64,000 nt of DNA, taken from the NCBI RefSeq assembly GCF_900129315.1, contig NZ_FQUS01000012.1, positions 1 through 64,000 of the forward strand, given 5' to 3'. The notes below the pieces were generated by a model. That model searched no databases and was not told the origin of the DNA. It saw only the letters and a program-made list of their open reading frames with translations. The translations under genes were made by a program, and so were the position numbers. Shown piece by piece: positions 8,786 to 17,290 of the stretch. This DNA is from Fodinibius roseus (GTDB taxonomy: Bacteria; Bacteroidota; Rhodothermia; Balneolales; Balneolaceae). The first letter of the stretch is position 1. Every line of letters begins with the position of its first letter.

Positions 8786-10477
8786 CTACCTTTCCGGATT
8801 TTCTACATCGTATTTCTGCTGGAGCTCCCTGATCTTCTGTTTGAGCTCTTCCTGCACCTCCGCGTACTCCGGGTCGCCATACACGCTCTGCAGCTGTTCG
8901 GGGTCCTCCTGCAGGTCGAACAGTTCCCACTCGTCATGGGTATAAAAGTGCGCCAGGGTATAGCGGTCAGTGCGAACGCCGTAGTGTTTGGCCACGTCAT
9001 GCCATCCCCTTTCCAGCTCGGGACCTTCATAATAGTGGTAATACACCGCATCGCGCCAGTCGGCCGGCTCCTCGCCTTTCAGCAGGGGGACCAGCGAGCG
9101 GCCCTGCATCTGCCCGGGAATTTCCGCCCCGGCCAGGTCCAGAATAGTGGGGGCCAGATCGAGGTTCTGGACCAGCTGCTTGTTGACCGACTCCGGGGCA
9201 ATACCCTCCGGCCAGTGGACGATCAGCGGCATGCGCATCGACTCCTCATAGATCCAGCGCTTGTCAAACCAGCCGTTTTCGCCCAGGAAGAACCCCTGGT
9301 CCCCCGCGTAGATCACCACGGTGTTGTCCAGCAGGTTCTCGCGCTTCAGGTAATCCATCATGCGTCCCACTTCATTGTCGACTTCGCGAATGACCCTCAG
9401 GTAGTCCTTGACATAGCGCTGGTACCGCCAGCGCAGCCGCTCCTTATCCGTCATTTGCGCATAATTTTCGTAGAGATACTCATTGTCCTCTGCATACGCT
9501 TCCTTGATGCGCTCCAGCTGGGCGTCGGTCAGACTGTTTCCTTTGACCAGGTTGTTCCAGCTCTCGTTGACTTCACCGGTCTCCGGGTGCAGGGGGACTT
9601 TCAAATCCCGGCCCCATCGCATGTCGGAACCTCCGACTTCCCCGATCTCCATATCCTGCTCGTGCGCGGCGGTCGTCAGCCCGGAATAGTCGTAAAACAA
9701 GCTGGGGGGCTCCGGCAGGTCCCGCTTCTGGTAGTCGTTCAGCGACGGACCCGGCAGCCATTCCCGGTGCGGGGCCTTGTGGTTGTAGATCATCATAAAC
9801 GGCTCGTCCCGGTCCCGTTCCATGCGCAGCCAGCGCAGCGCTATGTCGGTAATAATGCCGGTCGTGTGTCCCTGGTAGTCCTTATCCCCCTCCGGGGTCC
9901 GCATCGTCGGGTTGTAATAGGGACCCTGCCCGTGGAGTACTTCATAGTAATCGAAACCCTGGGGCTCGGTGCCCAGGTGCCATTTGCCGATCATGGCCGT
10001 CTGATAGCCAGCCTGTTGGAGGAGTTGGGGAAATGTTTCCAAATCAACGTCAATCGATTGCAAGTTCGTGATCACCCCGTTCAGGTGGCTGTGCTGGCCC
10101 GTCAGCAATACCGCCCGCGAGGGTTTGCAGATGGAGTTGGTGACAAAAGCGTTGTCGAAGCGCATGCCTTCTTCGGCCATCCGGTCGATGTTGGGCGTGG
10201 GCGTGTGATCCAACTTGAGCCCGTAATTCAGCGCTTCCCGGTAGGCGCCGATGGACTGGGCGGTGTGGTCGTCGGAGTACATGACGATGATATTGGGCGG
10301 GCTCTCCTCTCCGGCATCGGATGAACGCGATCCGGTCCCGGATGCGGCCGCGCTATAGGACTGCCCCACTGACAGCTGTCCCCCGCCGGCCATGGCAAGG
10401 AACAGAACCGGCAGACAACATCGTTTTAAAAGGCGGGTAAACTTATATTTATATGAGTCCATGTGTTGATAGATCAT
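8786..10477 (-). CDS. Type I sulfatase, N-acetylglucosamine-6-sulfatase-like (S1_11-like), copy A
   Basis: 563 residues with an N-terminal hydrophobic signal (about residues 18-32). The alkaline-phosphatase-fold metal site SDD is at 68-70 and the formylglycine site C-K-P-S-R starts at Cys117, followed by LLTG. Later landmarks are GKWHLG, NHKAPHR, the AGDQGFFLGENGWFDKRW block with metal Asp, and the ELFDLQEDPEQL C-terminal subdomain. The pattern SDDH plus TNSICKPSR resembles GlcNAc-6-sulfatase-type enzymes of SulfAtlas S1_11 (by memory, not searched). It is highly similar to the sulfatase at 24354-25961, apart from the N-terminus and a few short indels. A possible alternative ATG is at 10462. 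Confidence 0.9.
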   Translation of the reverse strand: MIYQHMDSYKYKFTRLLKRCCLPVLFLAMAGGGQLSVGQSYSAAASGTGSRSSDAGEESPPNIIVMYSDDHTAQSIGAYREALNYGLKLDHTPTPNIDRMAEEGMRFDNAFVTNSICKPSRAVLLTGQHSHLNGVITNLQSIDVDLETFPQLLQQAGYQTAMIGKWHLGTEPQGFDYYEVLHGQGPYYNPTMRTPEGDKDYQGHTTGIITDIALRWLRMERDRDEPFMMIYNHKAPHREWLPGPSLNDYQKRDLPEPPSLFYDYSGLTTAAHEQDMEIGEVGGSDMRWGRDLKVPLHPETGEVNESWNNLVKGNSLTDAQLERIKEAYAEDNEYLYENYAQMTDKERLRWRYQRYVKDYLRVIREVDNEVGRMMDYLKRENLLDNTVVIYAGDQGFFLGENGWFDKRWIYEESMRMPLIVHWPEGIAPESVNKQLVQNLDLAPTILDLAGAEIPGQMQGRSLVPLLKGEEPADWRDAVYYHYYEGPELERGWHDVAKHYGVRTDRYTLAHFYTHDEWELFDLQEDPEQLQSVYGDPEYAEVQEELKQKIRELQQKYDVENPER

Positions 10478-10540
10478 TTTATCGATCGGTGTTTATTTAA
10501 TTGGTATTATATATTTTAAGTGAGCTTAATAAAACTTTTG

Positions 10541-10666
10541 TTTTGCCCAATCTCTACATTTTCGCGCATCCAACATCCTCACATAATCCTTACATCGAAA
10601 AGGCTGTGGTTTTGAACTTGCTCAAGAGTTGGTATTGATTAAATTTCCTGTTTTTTAAAAGTTCTA
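10541..10666. repeat. Intergenic repeat family A, copy 1
   Basis: About 115-125 bp resembling 20551-20665, with blocks such as 'ttttcgcgcat', 'caacatcctcaca', 'gtggttttgaa' and 'attgattaaatttcctg'. It overlaps the last codons and stop of the sulfatase ending at 10639. Each copy lies between the stop of one sulfatase gene and the start of the next. Confidence 0.5.
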
Positions 10667-12117
10667 TTGCCGGGGCCCTTGCTGCGAGTACTATCTTGCT
10701 GCTCCCGGAGATTACGCATGGGCGGGATTTCCTTTGAAAACCAGACGCCGGTCATGCGATCCGTGTGGTCGCCCCGCACCCGCAGGTGAGGCGGAAAATC
10801 GCCGGTTTCCTCTCTCCATTCGTTGAGCTGCTGGGCCAGCTCGCGGGCCTTCTCCCAGTGCTCCGAGCTGGCCGCCACGTTACGGATTTCCCATGGATCT
10901 TCCTGCAGGTCGTACAGCTCGATGCGGGGACGCGGGACCTCGAACAGTCGGGACTGCGCATGCGTGAGCGTGTCCGCTTTCTTGGCCTCGATCAGGCTCC
11001 GAAACGAGGGACTGCCCCCGATGTCCGCGGGCGTGCCGTGCGGCAGCTCCACGTAGGCATTCTGGATGAGCCGGAAGCGCTCGGTGCGCAGGCTCCGGAT
11101 ATGCTCATCGGTATCGTGCCAGTTCCGCTCGCTGTAGACATACTCCCGGCCCGGCAGCGTCTGATCGGAAAGAACACCCAGGATGCTCCTCCCCTGCATG
11201 TTTTCCGGAATGGAGGCGCCCGTCAGCTCCAACAGGGTCGGGGCCAGGTCAATCACGCTCGTTAGTCCCCCGTACCGGCTGTCCGCCTCAACGCCCTCCG
11301 GCCAGTGGAATATCAGCGGCGTGCGCACACCCGCATCGTAGACCGTCCCCTTGGCCCGCGGAAAGGGTGCCCCGTTGTCGCTCAGAAAGATAACCAGGGT
11401 ATTTTCGGCCTGACCCCGCTCCTCCAACTCCTCCATAAACCGGCCGATCTGCCCGTCCATCCGGGCGATTTCATCGTAATAGCGGGCCAGGTCGGCGCGG
11501 GTCTGCGGGGTATCCGCTAGGTACGGCGGCACCTTTACCTCTTCCGGCGAATGACGGGCGGGGGCGTCGTTATAGGGACGGTGGGGATCGGAGAATCCCA
11601 CCCACAGGAAAAAAGGGTCCTCGCCGGACTCCGCCAAAAAATCGGGGAATGCCCCGGAGAGCTCCTCGCTGTACCAGTCGAACTGGGCATCGGCGTGGGG
11701 ACCGTAGTGCGTTTTTTTCATGTGTCCGGTGTAATAGCCTTCGTCGGACAGGTAGCCGGGCAGGATCCGGCTGCCTTCCGGGAGCGGCATGTGCAGGTCC
11801 TCCGCCCCCGTGGCATGCGGGTAGCGCCCGGTCAGGATGGAGATGCGGGAGGGACTGCACTGGGGAGTCGTCAGAAACGCCTGCTCAAACAGCAGTCCGC
11901 CGGAGGCCAGCTTGTCGATGTTCGGGGTCCGGATGACCTCATTGCCGTACGCGCCGGAATCCCGCCACCCCGCGTCGTCGGCAACGAAAATCAGGATATT
12001 GGGACGCTCCCCGGCAGAGGCGGGTTGGGCCTGGGTGATTATTCCCATTCCCGAACCCAGGATTAAACACACCAGGAGTAAAAATATATTCGATAGAAAG
12101 CGTGTGTGGAGAACCAT
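10639..12117 (-). CDS. Type I sulfatase, sulfamidase-like (S1_8-like)
   Basis: 492 residues, signal peptide about 1-30 (ending near TQAQPASA). Metal site ADD at 46-48; formylglycine site C-S-P-S-R from Cys87 in TTPQCSPSRISILTGRYP. The central YYDEIARMDGQIG and LSDNGAPFPRAKGTVYDAG blocks, and a C-terminal ELYDLQEDPWE, match the heparan N-sulfatase-like group (S1_8), whose members in algae-degrading bacteria act on O-sulfated sugars as well. It lies 161 bp upstream of copy A and 133 bp downstream of the glycosidase gene. The last residues fall within an intergenic-type repeat, so the C-terminal dozen residues may be recently acquired. Subfamily assignment is from motifs only. Confidence 0.9.
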   Translation of the reverse strand: MVLHTRFLSNIFLLLVCLILGSGMGIITQAQPASAGERPNILIFVADDAGWRDSGAYGNEVIRTPNIDKLASGGLLFEQAFLTTPQCSPSRISILTGRYPHATGAEDLHMPLPEGSRILPGYLSDEGYYTGHMKKTHYGPHADAQFDWYSEELSGAFPDFLAESGEDPFFLWVGFSDPHRPYNDAPARHSPEEVKVPPYLADTPQTRADLARYYDEIARMDGQIGRFMEELEERGQAENTLVIFLSDNGAPFPRAKGTVYDAGVRTPLIFHWPEGVEADSRYGGLTSVIDLAPTLLELTGASIPENMQGRSILGVLSDQTLPGREYVYSERNWHDTDEHIRSLRTERFRLIQNAYVELPHGTPADIGGSPSFRSLIEAKKADTLTHAQSRLFEVPRPRIELYDLQEDPWEIRNVAASSEHWEKARELAQQLNEWREETGDFPPHLRVRGDHTDRMTGVWFSKEIPPMRNLREQQDSTRSKGPGNRTFKKQEI

Positions 12118-12175
12118 TGTTCTTAGTTTTTGACGGATTGAATTATAATCTGAGTTCGAGCAGTTTATGCAACGT

Positions 12176-12240
12176 AACTAACCCGGACTTCACACCATGA
12201 AATTTGTTCTTCAGCAAGGCGAGGGAAAAATGACAGCGCA
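12176..12240 (+). repeat. Interspersed repeat family B, copy 1 (left flank of glycosidase gene)
   Basis: About 60 bp starting 'acccggactt', with inner blocks 'gaaatttgt' and 'ggaaaaatg'. It aligns without gaps to 13740-13799 (I count 7 mismatches in 60) and more weakly to 34261-34320. It is in the same orientation as the copy on the other side of the glycosidase gene. Confidence 0.7.
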
Positions 12241-12250
12241 AACGCACCAT

Positions 12251-13687
12251 TTATCCTTCCTCACTGATAACAGCGACCCACGGCCCATCACCGGGAGCAC
12301 GCAGGGATACCTTTTGTCGGGATAATATGGTCTGAGGGCGGACCCACTGGCTGTTGGATATATCGAGCCAGCGGACCTGCCACCGGCGACCGCTCTCCGG
12401 AAGCTGAAGCTCCACTTCGCCCCCGCCGGTAAAAAAGACGGCATATTGTTCCTCCTCCCTGTAACTGAGATATGCCTCGTCTTCCCCGCGGCCGGATAAA
12501 AGTCGGTGCCCGGTATCGGGACGTGCTTCAAAAATATTGAACTCCTCTAAAAACATGCGAGCGCTGCGAAGCTGTGTTTTAGCCAGGGCACTGAGACCGA
12601 TGCCGGAACTGGGACGGTGGAAACGGGCGGAGGCTGCGCCGGCAAATATGAGCCGCCACATTTTTTCCACCGCGTCGATATTATCCCCCCCGTGCCGGCC
12701 GCCGTCGGCTCCGTAAATTTTAACGCTGTTGATGGGACGGGGATGGTCGCTGATGTAGTCCCGCACCCAGAGAAAATTCTGCCAGTGCGTTTCGTTCCGC
12801 TGGTGGTTGTTCTGGGAGACATCCACGAAATCAAATCGCTGCGGGTGATCGAGCGTGCGCCGGTGCTCTTCTGCCGTCAGATCCCAGTCGTCCCACATTT
12901 CGGTCAGGTACACGGATTTGTTTTCCTGCCCGGCCCGCTGGCGGACAAACTCCGCCCAGTACACCGCCCAGGCTTCTTCGCCGGAGGTCTCGTTGTCCAT
13001 ACAGTACAAAACATTGGGATATTCCAGGGCGTAATCAAGCATCTTGTTCACGAACTTCTGCTGGTACTGCAGGACGGTCTCATTATTCCGCTGCCGGGGG
13101 GTGGTAAAAAAGAACGGCTGCTCATTCGCCCCCGGGTGATTGGGATATTCGGGCCGAAATCCCGACTCCTCATAGCTGTAGTTGATATTATTCCGGGGAT
13201 TGTACGGGTGCGGCGGCCAGTTATCACGGGAATAGTCGAACCGGTCCCAGATTTCAATCTGCACGATAATGTCGCGATCGGAGGTCCATCTCAACATGTT
13301 TTCAAAACGATGCCAATACTCTTCATTCCACTGATCCAGGTCGTATTTACCGTTGTCCAGCTGTTTAAAAGGGTATTCCACAAATCCGCTGCCGGGACGC
13401 TCACCATCCATGGGACGGTCGCTCATGGTGTTGCGGATATAGTTGCCCCCGGCCCCGGAAATCTCCTCCAGGTGCTCCCTCAACCGGGGAATCTGAAACA
13501 GGTTGTCATCCTTCGATCCCCCCAGAAGCAGCACGGGCTCACCCTTGTACTGCCAGTAATAAGGGTTCTCCTCCCAGGGCTGGATGCGGTCCTGATCGTC
13601 CTGGGCTGAGGCGGTTTCCGCGCCGAAACAAGCTGCAAAAGTCAGTCCCGCCGCCAGCCAAAAAGTTAAGTTGTTGAAATATTTCAT
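12251..13687 (-). CDS. Secreted TIM-barrel glycoside hydrolase-like protein with C-terminal beta-sandwich
   Basis: 478 residues with a signal peptide (about 1-28, ending TASAQ). The segment YYWQYKGEPVLLLGG (43-57) resembles the start of DUF4038/GH140-like and related clan GH-A barrels. MDNETSG with Glu233 in an Asn-Glu pair is a candidate acid/base; the nucleophile is uncertain (Glu263 in LTEMWDD is one option). The last ~90 residues (AVFFTGGGEVELQLPE, WQVRWLDIS) look like the small beta-sandwich that follows such barrels. I cannot name the family or substrate. The gene is bracketed by two direct copies of repeat family B about 1.56 kb apart, which suggests a cassette inserted between two sulfatase-locus genes. 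Confidence 0.7.
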   Translation of the reverse strand: MKYFNNLTFWLAAGLTFAACFGAETASAQDDQDRIQPWEENPYYWQYKGEPVLLLGGSKDDNLFQIPRLREHLEEISGAGGNYIRNTMSDRPMDGERPGSGFVEYPFKQLDNGKYDLDQWNEEYWHRFENMLRWTSDRDIIVQIEIWDRFDYSRDNWPPHPYNPRNNINYSYEESGFRPEYPNHPGANEQPFFFTTPRQRNNETVLQYQQKFVNKMLDYALEYPNVLYCMDNETSGEEAWAVYWAEFVRQRAGQENKSVYLTEMWDDWDLTAEEHRRTLDHPQRFDFVDVSQNNHQRNETHWQNFLWVRDYISDHPRPINSVKIYGADGGRHGGDNIDAVEKMWRLIFAGAASARFHRPSSGIGLSALAKTQLRSARMFLEEFNIFEARPDTGHRLLSGRGEDEAYLSYREEEQYAVFFTGGGEVELQLPESGRRWQVRWLDISNSQWVRPQTILSRQKVSLRAPGDGPWVAVISEEG

Positions 13688-13734
13688 GATCCCTTTATTT
13701 GTTTTCGTGTGTACGCTAATATAATACGTTTATC

Positions 13735-13860
13735 GGCTAACCCGGATTTCTCACCAGGAAATTTGTACTTCAACAAGGCGAAGGAAAAATGCCAGCGCAG
13801 ACCTGCCCCCTGCACCCGCCACGCTATTGTTATCTTCAACGCCGCTGACCGGCAATGTTC
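13735..13860 (+). repeat. Interspersed repeat family B, copy 2 (right flank of glycosidase gene)
   Basis: Core 13740-13799 matches 12181-12240 closely. The similarity to copy 3 continues further right ('atcttcaacg' and 'ggcaatgttcg' here, 'tttttcaacg' and 'ggctcaatttcg' at about 34350-34381), so the original element was at least about 115 bp. It may be an insertion-sequence end or MITE remnant (inference). Confidence 0.65.
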
Positions 13861-13981
13861 GACGTATGTTGCATACTGTCATATTTTTTTGACCTTAAAA
13901 ATCGATATAAGGTTATCCGTATCATAAGATTACAACAATATATCATAAATCTTTGTGAAAAATACGGGCTAAAGCAACCTC

Positions 13982-15322
13982 TCACTCTTTTACCACATGA
14001 TACAGTTCCAGCGGTCGGGCGGCGGGTACCGGCGCTTCGCGGGGCCGGTCGCGGTTTCGGTTCAGGGACTCCCAGCGCAACAGGTAATATTCTTCACCGT
14101 CGATTTTATCGGTGACCATGTTCACCCGCATTTCCGGGTGATCCGCACGGACACCATCCAGGTATGCAGGGTATGTATGATCAGCTCTCAGTTGTTCAAC
14201 GGCTTTCAGATCCGATTTATCCAGCGCATACCTTTGTACCCCCACCGTATCAATCCAAAACCGCTGGACCAGCTGGTCGCCCTCCGGTTGTACCGGGTAG
14301 ACCCCCACCCTGTTATTGATCGAGCCGCGCCCGCCGAAATCCCAGCGGAAATCCCAGCCAGTCGCCTGGTAAATCTGCCAGCCGTTCTCTTCGCGCCGGG
14401 CGTTATAGACCTGGGTACGGCCCTCCGCATCGAATTTGTGATAGGTCACTACCGGGCGGTCCTGATGATCAAATCCGATCACGGTGTTGCCATTGAGCAT
14501 GCCCCCGCCCGCCGGGACCGCGTCGATGATCTCCCCATTATCGATGGTGATGGGAAGCGGCTGGTCCGAACCGTCACTCTTCTGCCAGTGTACGAGATCC
14601 CTGCTTTTGGCGTAGCTGATATCATGATTGGTCGCAGCATCCGGGGTATCGCGCCAGACCCAGATAAGATGGTAATAATCATCCGGTCCCAATACCGGAC
14701 CATGCAGGTAGGCATTCATTTCCCCCTGTCCATCCACCAGGGGCTCGTCGATCAGCCGCTTCCACTTCCCCGTCCCGGGATCATACCTGTTGTAGATCTG
14801 ATTCCCCCGGCCGCTTCCGCCATCCCGGTAGGTAAAGATCAGATCTCCCCGGGGGCCCTCAAAAAATTCCGGATAGGTAACACGATCCTCCTGTTCCCCG
14901 GTCAGCGCATGCACCCTTTCGAGGCTTTGGATATCATACGGGTCAGCAGATTGAAAATAGACCAGCGTATCCACGTGCATATTCCCTGAAATGTGGAGAT
15001 ACCCTTTGCTGTCCAGGGCCATGGCTATATAATTATGAGTATCCCAGCCGATCTTCTCATTCAGGCGTCTCTTTTCCCAGTTATCACTCCCCAGCTCCCG
15101 GTGAGCGACGGTCATCACCCTGTTGCTGTCATAATAGGCGATATACTGGTGCGGGGACTCTGTTATCATCGCAAACCCCACAGGATGCGCCGGCCAGATA
15201 AAACCGACCTGCAGAGAATCTTTAATGACAAGCCGTTTTTCTGATTGCGAAACATCGTTGCAACCAGAGACCAGGACGGTCGTCATAACCAATAAAAGAG
15301 GCAACAGCGGCAATAATTTCAT
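13982..15322 (-). CDS. BNR_4-type beta-propeller lipoprotein, candidate PL24/PL25-like lyase
   Basis: The longer frame opens at 15427, but the ATG at 15322 gives a clean lipoprotein signal (MKLLPLLPLLLVMTTVLVSGC, Cys21) and is preferred: 446 residues. The conserved blocks H110-ISGNM-H116, YRDGGSGRGN (165-174), YLHGP (205-209) and HLIWVWRDTPDAATNH (218-233) are hallmarks of the BNR repeat-containing family (PF15892). That fold includes the seven-bladed propeller ulvan lyases of PL24/PL25, where His, Tyr and Arg residues in equivalent blocks do catalysis. A lyase role is plausible given the sulfatases around it, but many members are uncharacterised. It is separated by 294 bp from the glycosidase gene and 185 bp from the sulfatase upstream. 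Confidence 0.75.
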   Translation of the reverse strand: MKLLPLLPLLLVMTTVLVSGCNDVSQSEKRLVIKDSLQVGFIWPAHPVGFAMITESPHQYIAYYDSNRVMTVAHRELGSDNWEKRRLNEKIGWDTHNYIAMALDSKGYLHISGNMHVDTLVYFQSADPYDIQSLERVHALTGEQEDRVTYPEFFEGPRGDLIFTYRDGGSGRGNQIYNRYDPGTGKWKRLIDEPLVDGQGEMNAYLHGPVLGPDDYYHLIWVWRDTPDAATNHDISYAKSRDLVHWQKSDGSDQPLPITIDNGEIIDAVPAGGGMLNGNTVIGFDHQDRPVVTYHKFDAEGRTQVYNARREENGWQIYQATGWDFRWDFGGRGSINNRVGVYPVQPEGDQLVQRFWIDTVGVQRYALDKSDLKAVEQLRADHTYPAYLDGVRADHPEMRVNMVTDKIDGEEYYLLRWESLNRNRDRPREAPVPAARPLELYHVVKE

Positions 15323-15507
15323 ACATGAACCCGATGTGTTATATGGTATTATAGTTAACAGACATGAAAATTGTCTGACATGAGGGTTTGCAGGCCTGTT
15401 CACTGATTTGTTCATCCACCATTTCATTTTCAGGCTGGATTTCGTTATAGATAATTATAACCCTTTTAACCGGGGGATATACACGAAAATATTCAAGGGA
15501 CTCCTAT

Positions 15508-16983
15508 TTAATGAAGTTTCCGCTCATCCGCCTGAAATCCGCCGGGTCGCCGGAACTTCACGTCCGTGGCCCCGCTGGCCTCGAAGATCTCAAACATTTC
15601 ATTGCGCATCCGCTGAACCCGCTCCTGCTGGGCCGGGACGTCAATCAGGTTGTGCATCTCCCGGGGATCCTCCTGCAGGTCATACAGCTCATTGGTGTCC
15701 CATACCCCATGGTAGTAAATATACTTGTAGCGGTCCCCCCGAATCGCGTAGGTCGTGGGCGTATGCGGGAAGGCGTGCTCCCAAAAATACTGGTAGACAA
15801 ACGTCTCCCGCCAGTCATCCACAGTCTTCCCTCCCAGCAGCGGCAAAAACGACTGTCCGTCGACAGTATGCCCCGACGGCATGGAGCCCCCAGCCAGATC
15901 CAGGATGGTGGGCGTGATATCAATATTCAGCACATTCTCCCCAATGGTGCTGCCCGCCTCAATGAATCCCGGCGACCAGGCCAGCATCGGCACCCGCATG
16001 GACTCCTCGTAGGCCTGTCGCTTGTCGATCAACCCGTGCTCGCCCAGCATAAAACCGTTGTCGCCCATATAGATAACCAGTGTATTTTCCGCCAGTCCCT
16101 GCTCCCGAAGATAGTCCAGCACCCGGCTGATGCTTTCGTCCACACCCATCAGAGACTCACTGTAGCGCGGGATAATCTCATCGATCCCCTGCGGGTGATC
16201 CGCCCGACCGTGATACATGTGCTCGACCCCGTGCCAGCTGTAGCGCTGCTCGCGCACCCAGTCCGGCTTGCCCTCGTAGTTCGATTCAATATTCTTCATC
16301 GACTGGGGCGTGGGGATCTGCGCCTCTTCATACATCCCCTCATGACGCTCCGCCGGCTCGAATTCGGCGTGGACCGCCTTGTGAGAGAGGTATGCAAAGA
16401 AAGGCTGGTCCCGGTCGACCTCCTCCAGCCACTCAAGGGTATAGTCGGTCAGCAAGTCCGTAATATAGCCCTCCACCTGCCGGCGCTCCCCGTCGATATT
16501 CAGGGTCGGATCGTAGTAGACGCCCTGCCCGCGGAAGCTCACCCAACGGTCAAAGCCGGGCTGGGGGTCATCATGGGCATGACCGATGTGCCACTTGCCG
16601 AAGTAGCCGGTCTGGTAGCCCGCCTCCTGGAGAGCTTCGGAAAACAGCGGGGTCCCTTCCGGCATCACATTGTTGTTATCGACTACGCCGTGGCGAAACG
16701 GGTACTGCCCGGTCAGGATCGAGGCCCGGCTGGGCGAGCAGAGGGAGGTGGTCACGAAGGCGTTGGCCAGGTGCGCCCCCTCTTCGGCCATCCGGTCCAT
16801 GCCCGGGGTCTTCAGAAAATCCGGGCTCTCCGGGTGAAAGCCAATGTAGTCGTAGCGGTGGTCATCGCTCAGGATAAAGATGACATTCTGCGGCGGTGAC
16901 TGTGACTGGGCCTGTCCCGCACCTACGTTCATTAACCCCATTAATAATAGTACCGGCAGCATTCCTTTTCCGATTGATGTCAT
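15508..16983 (-). CDS. Type I sulfatase, S1_11-like
   Basis: 491 residues, signal peptide about 1-26 (GAGQAQS). Metal site SDD at 39-41 and formylglycine site C-S-P-S-R from Cys82. GKWHIGH, the GQGVYYDPTLN block, HKAVHAEFEP and YMGDNGFMLGEHGLIDKR follow, then ELYDLQEDPREM near the C-terminus. The GQGxYYxPT and LGExGxxDKR blocks are shared with the sulfatases at 8786 and 24354, so the three form one subgroup, though this one is clearly more distant. A candidate Bacteroidota -7 box lies about 110 bp upstream of the ATG. Confidence 0.9.
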   Translation of the reverse strand: MTSIGKGMLPVLLLMGLMNVGAGQAQSQSPPQNVIFILSDDHRYDYIGFHPESPDFLKTPGMDRMAEEGAHLANAFVTTSLCSPSRASILTGQYPFRHGVVDNNNVMPEGTPLFSEALQEAGYQTGYFGKWHIGHAHDDPQPGFDRWVSFRGQGVYYDPTLNIDGERRQVEGYITDLLTDYTLEWLEEVDRDQPFFAYLSHKAVHAEFEPAERHEGMYEEAQIPTPQSMKNIESNYEGKPDWVREQRYSWHGVEHMYHGRADHPQGIDEIIPRYSESLMGVDESISRVLDYLREQGLAENTLVIYMGDNGFMLGEHGLIDKRQAYEESMRVPMLAWSPGFIEAGSTIGENVLNIDITPTILDLAGGSMPSGHTVDGQSFLPLLGGKTVDDWRETFVYQYFWEHAFPHTPTTYAIRGDRYKYIYYHGVWDTNELYDLQEDPREMHNLIDVPAQQERVQRMRNEMFEIFEASGATDVKFRRPGGFQADERKLH

Positions 16984-17290
16984 TGGACTGTTTCTTTTTG
17001 ATTTACATTAAATAGCGAAACTGTATTTCTTTGCTTGAAAATAGCTTGCATCCGTAATTAAAAGGATCGGGATCCACTTTTCATTACCTCACAAATATAA
17101 AATAACACAAGCCACCTTGTAACAATGAATGATCAATGTTATAAACATAAGCTACATTAACCGCCTCTATACTGTGAAAGAAGCAAAATTTCAGGCCCTT
17201 GTAACATATTGCAACTGATATAAGATTTAAAATTTCCTGCCTTAACCGGTGTCCGGAATCCGAGTATTGGATTACCAGGGCTTAGGATTC
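16984..17290. other. Intergenic region between two sulfatases
   Basis: About 305 bp, AT-rich, with no gene. A TAtaTTTG box is on the minus strand at 17092-17099; otherwise I see nothing in it. Confidence 0.5.
17092..17099 (-). promoter_or_regulatory. Possible Bacteroidota-type -7 box for sulfatase at 16983
   Basis: Minus-strand TATATTTG fits the TAnnTTTG consensus of Bacteroidota vegetative promoters. No TTTG -33 element sits at the expected 19-21 nt, so support is weak. Confidence 0.25.
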
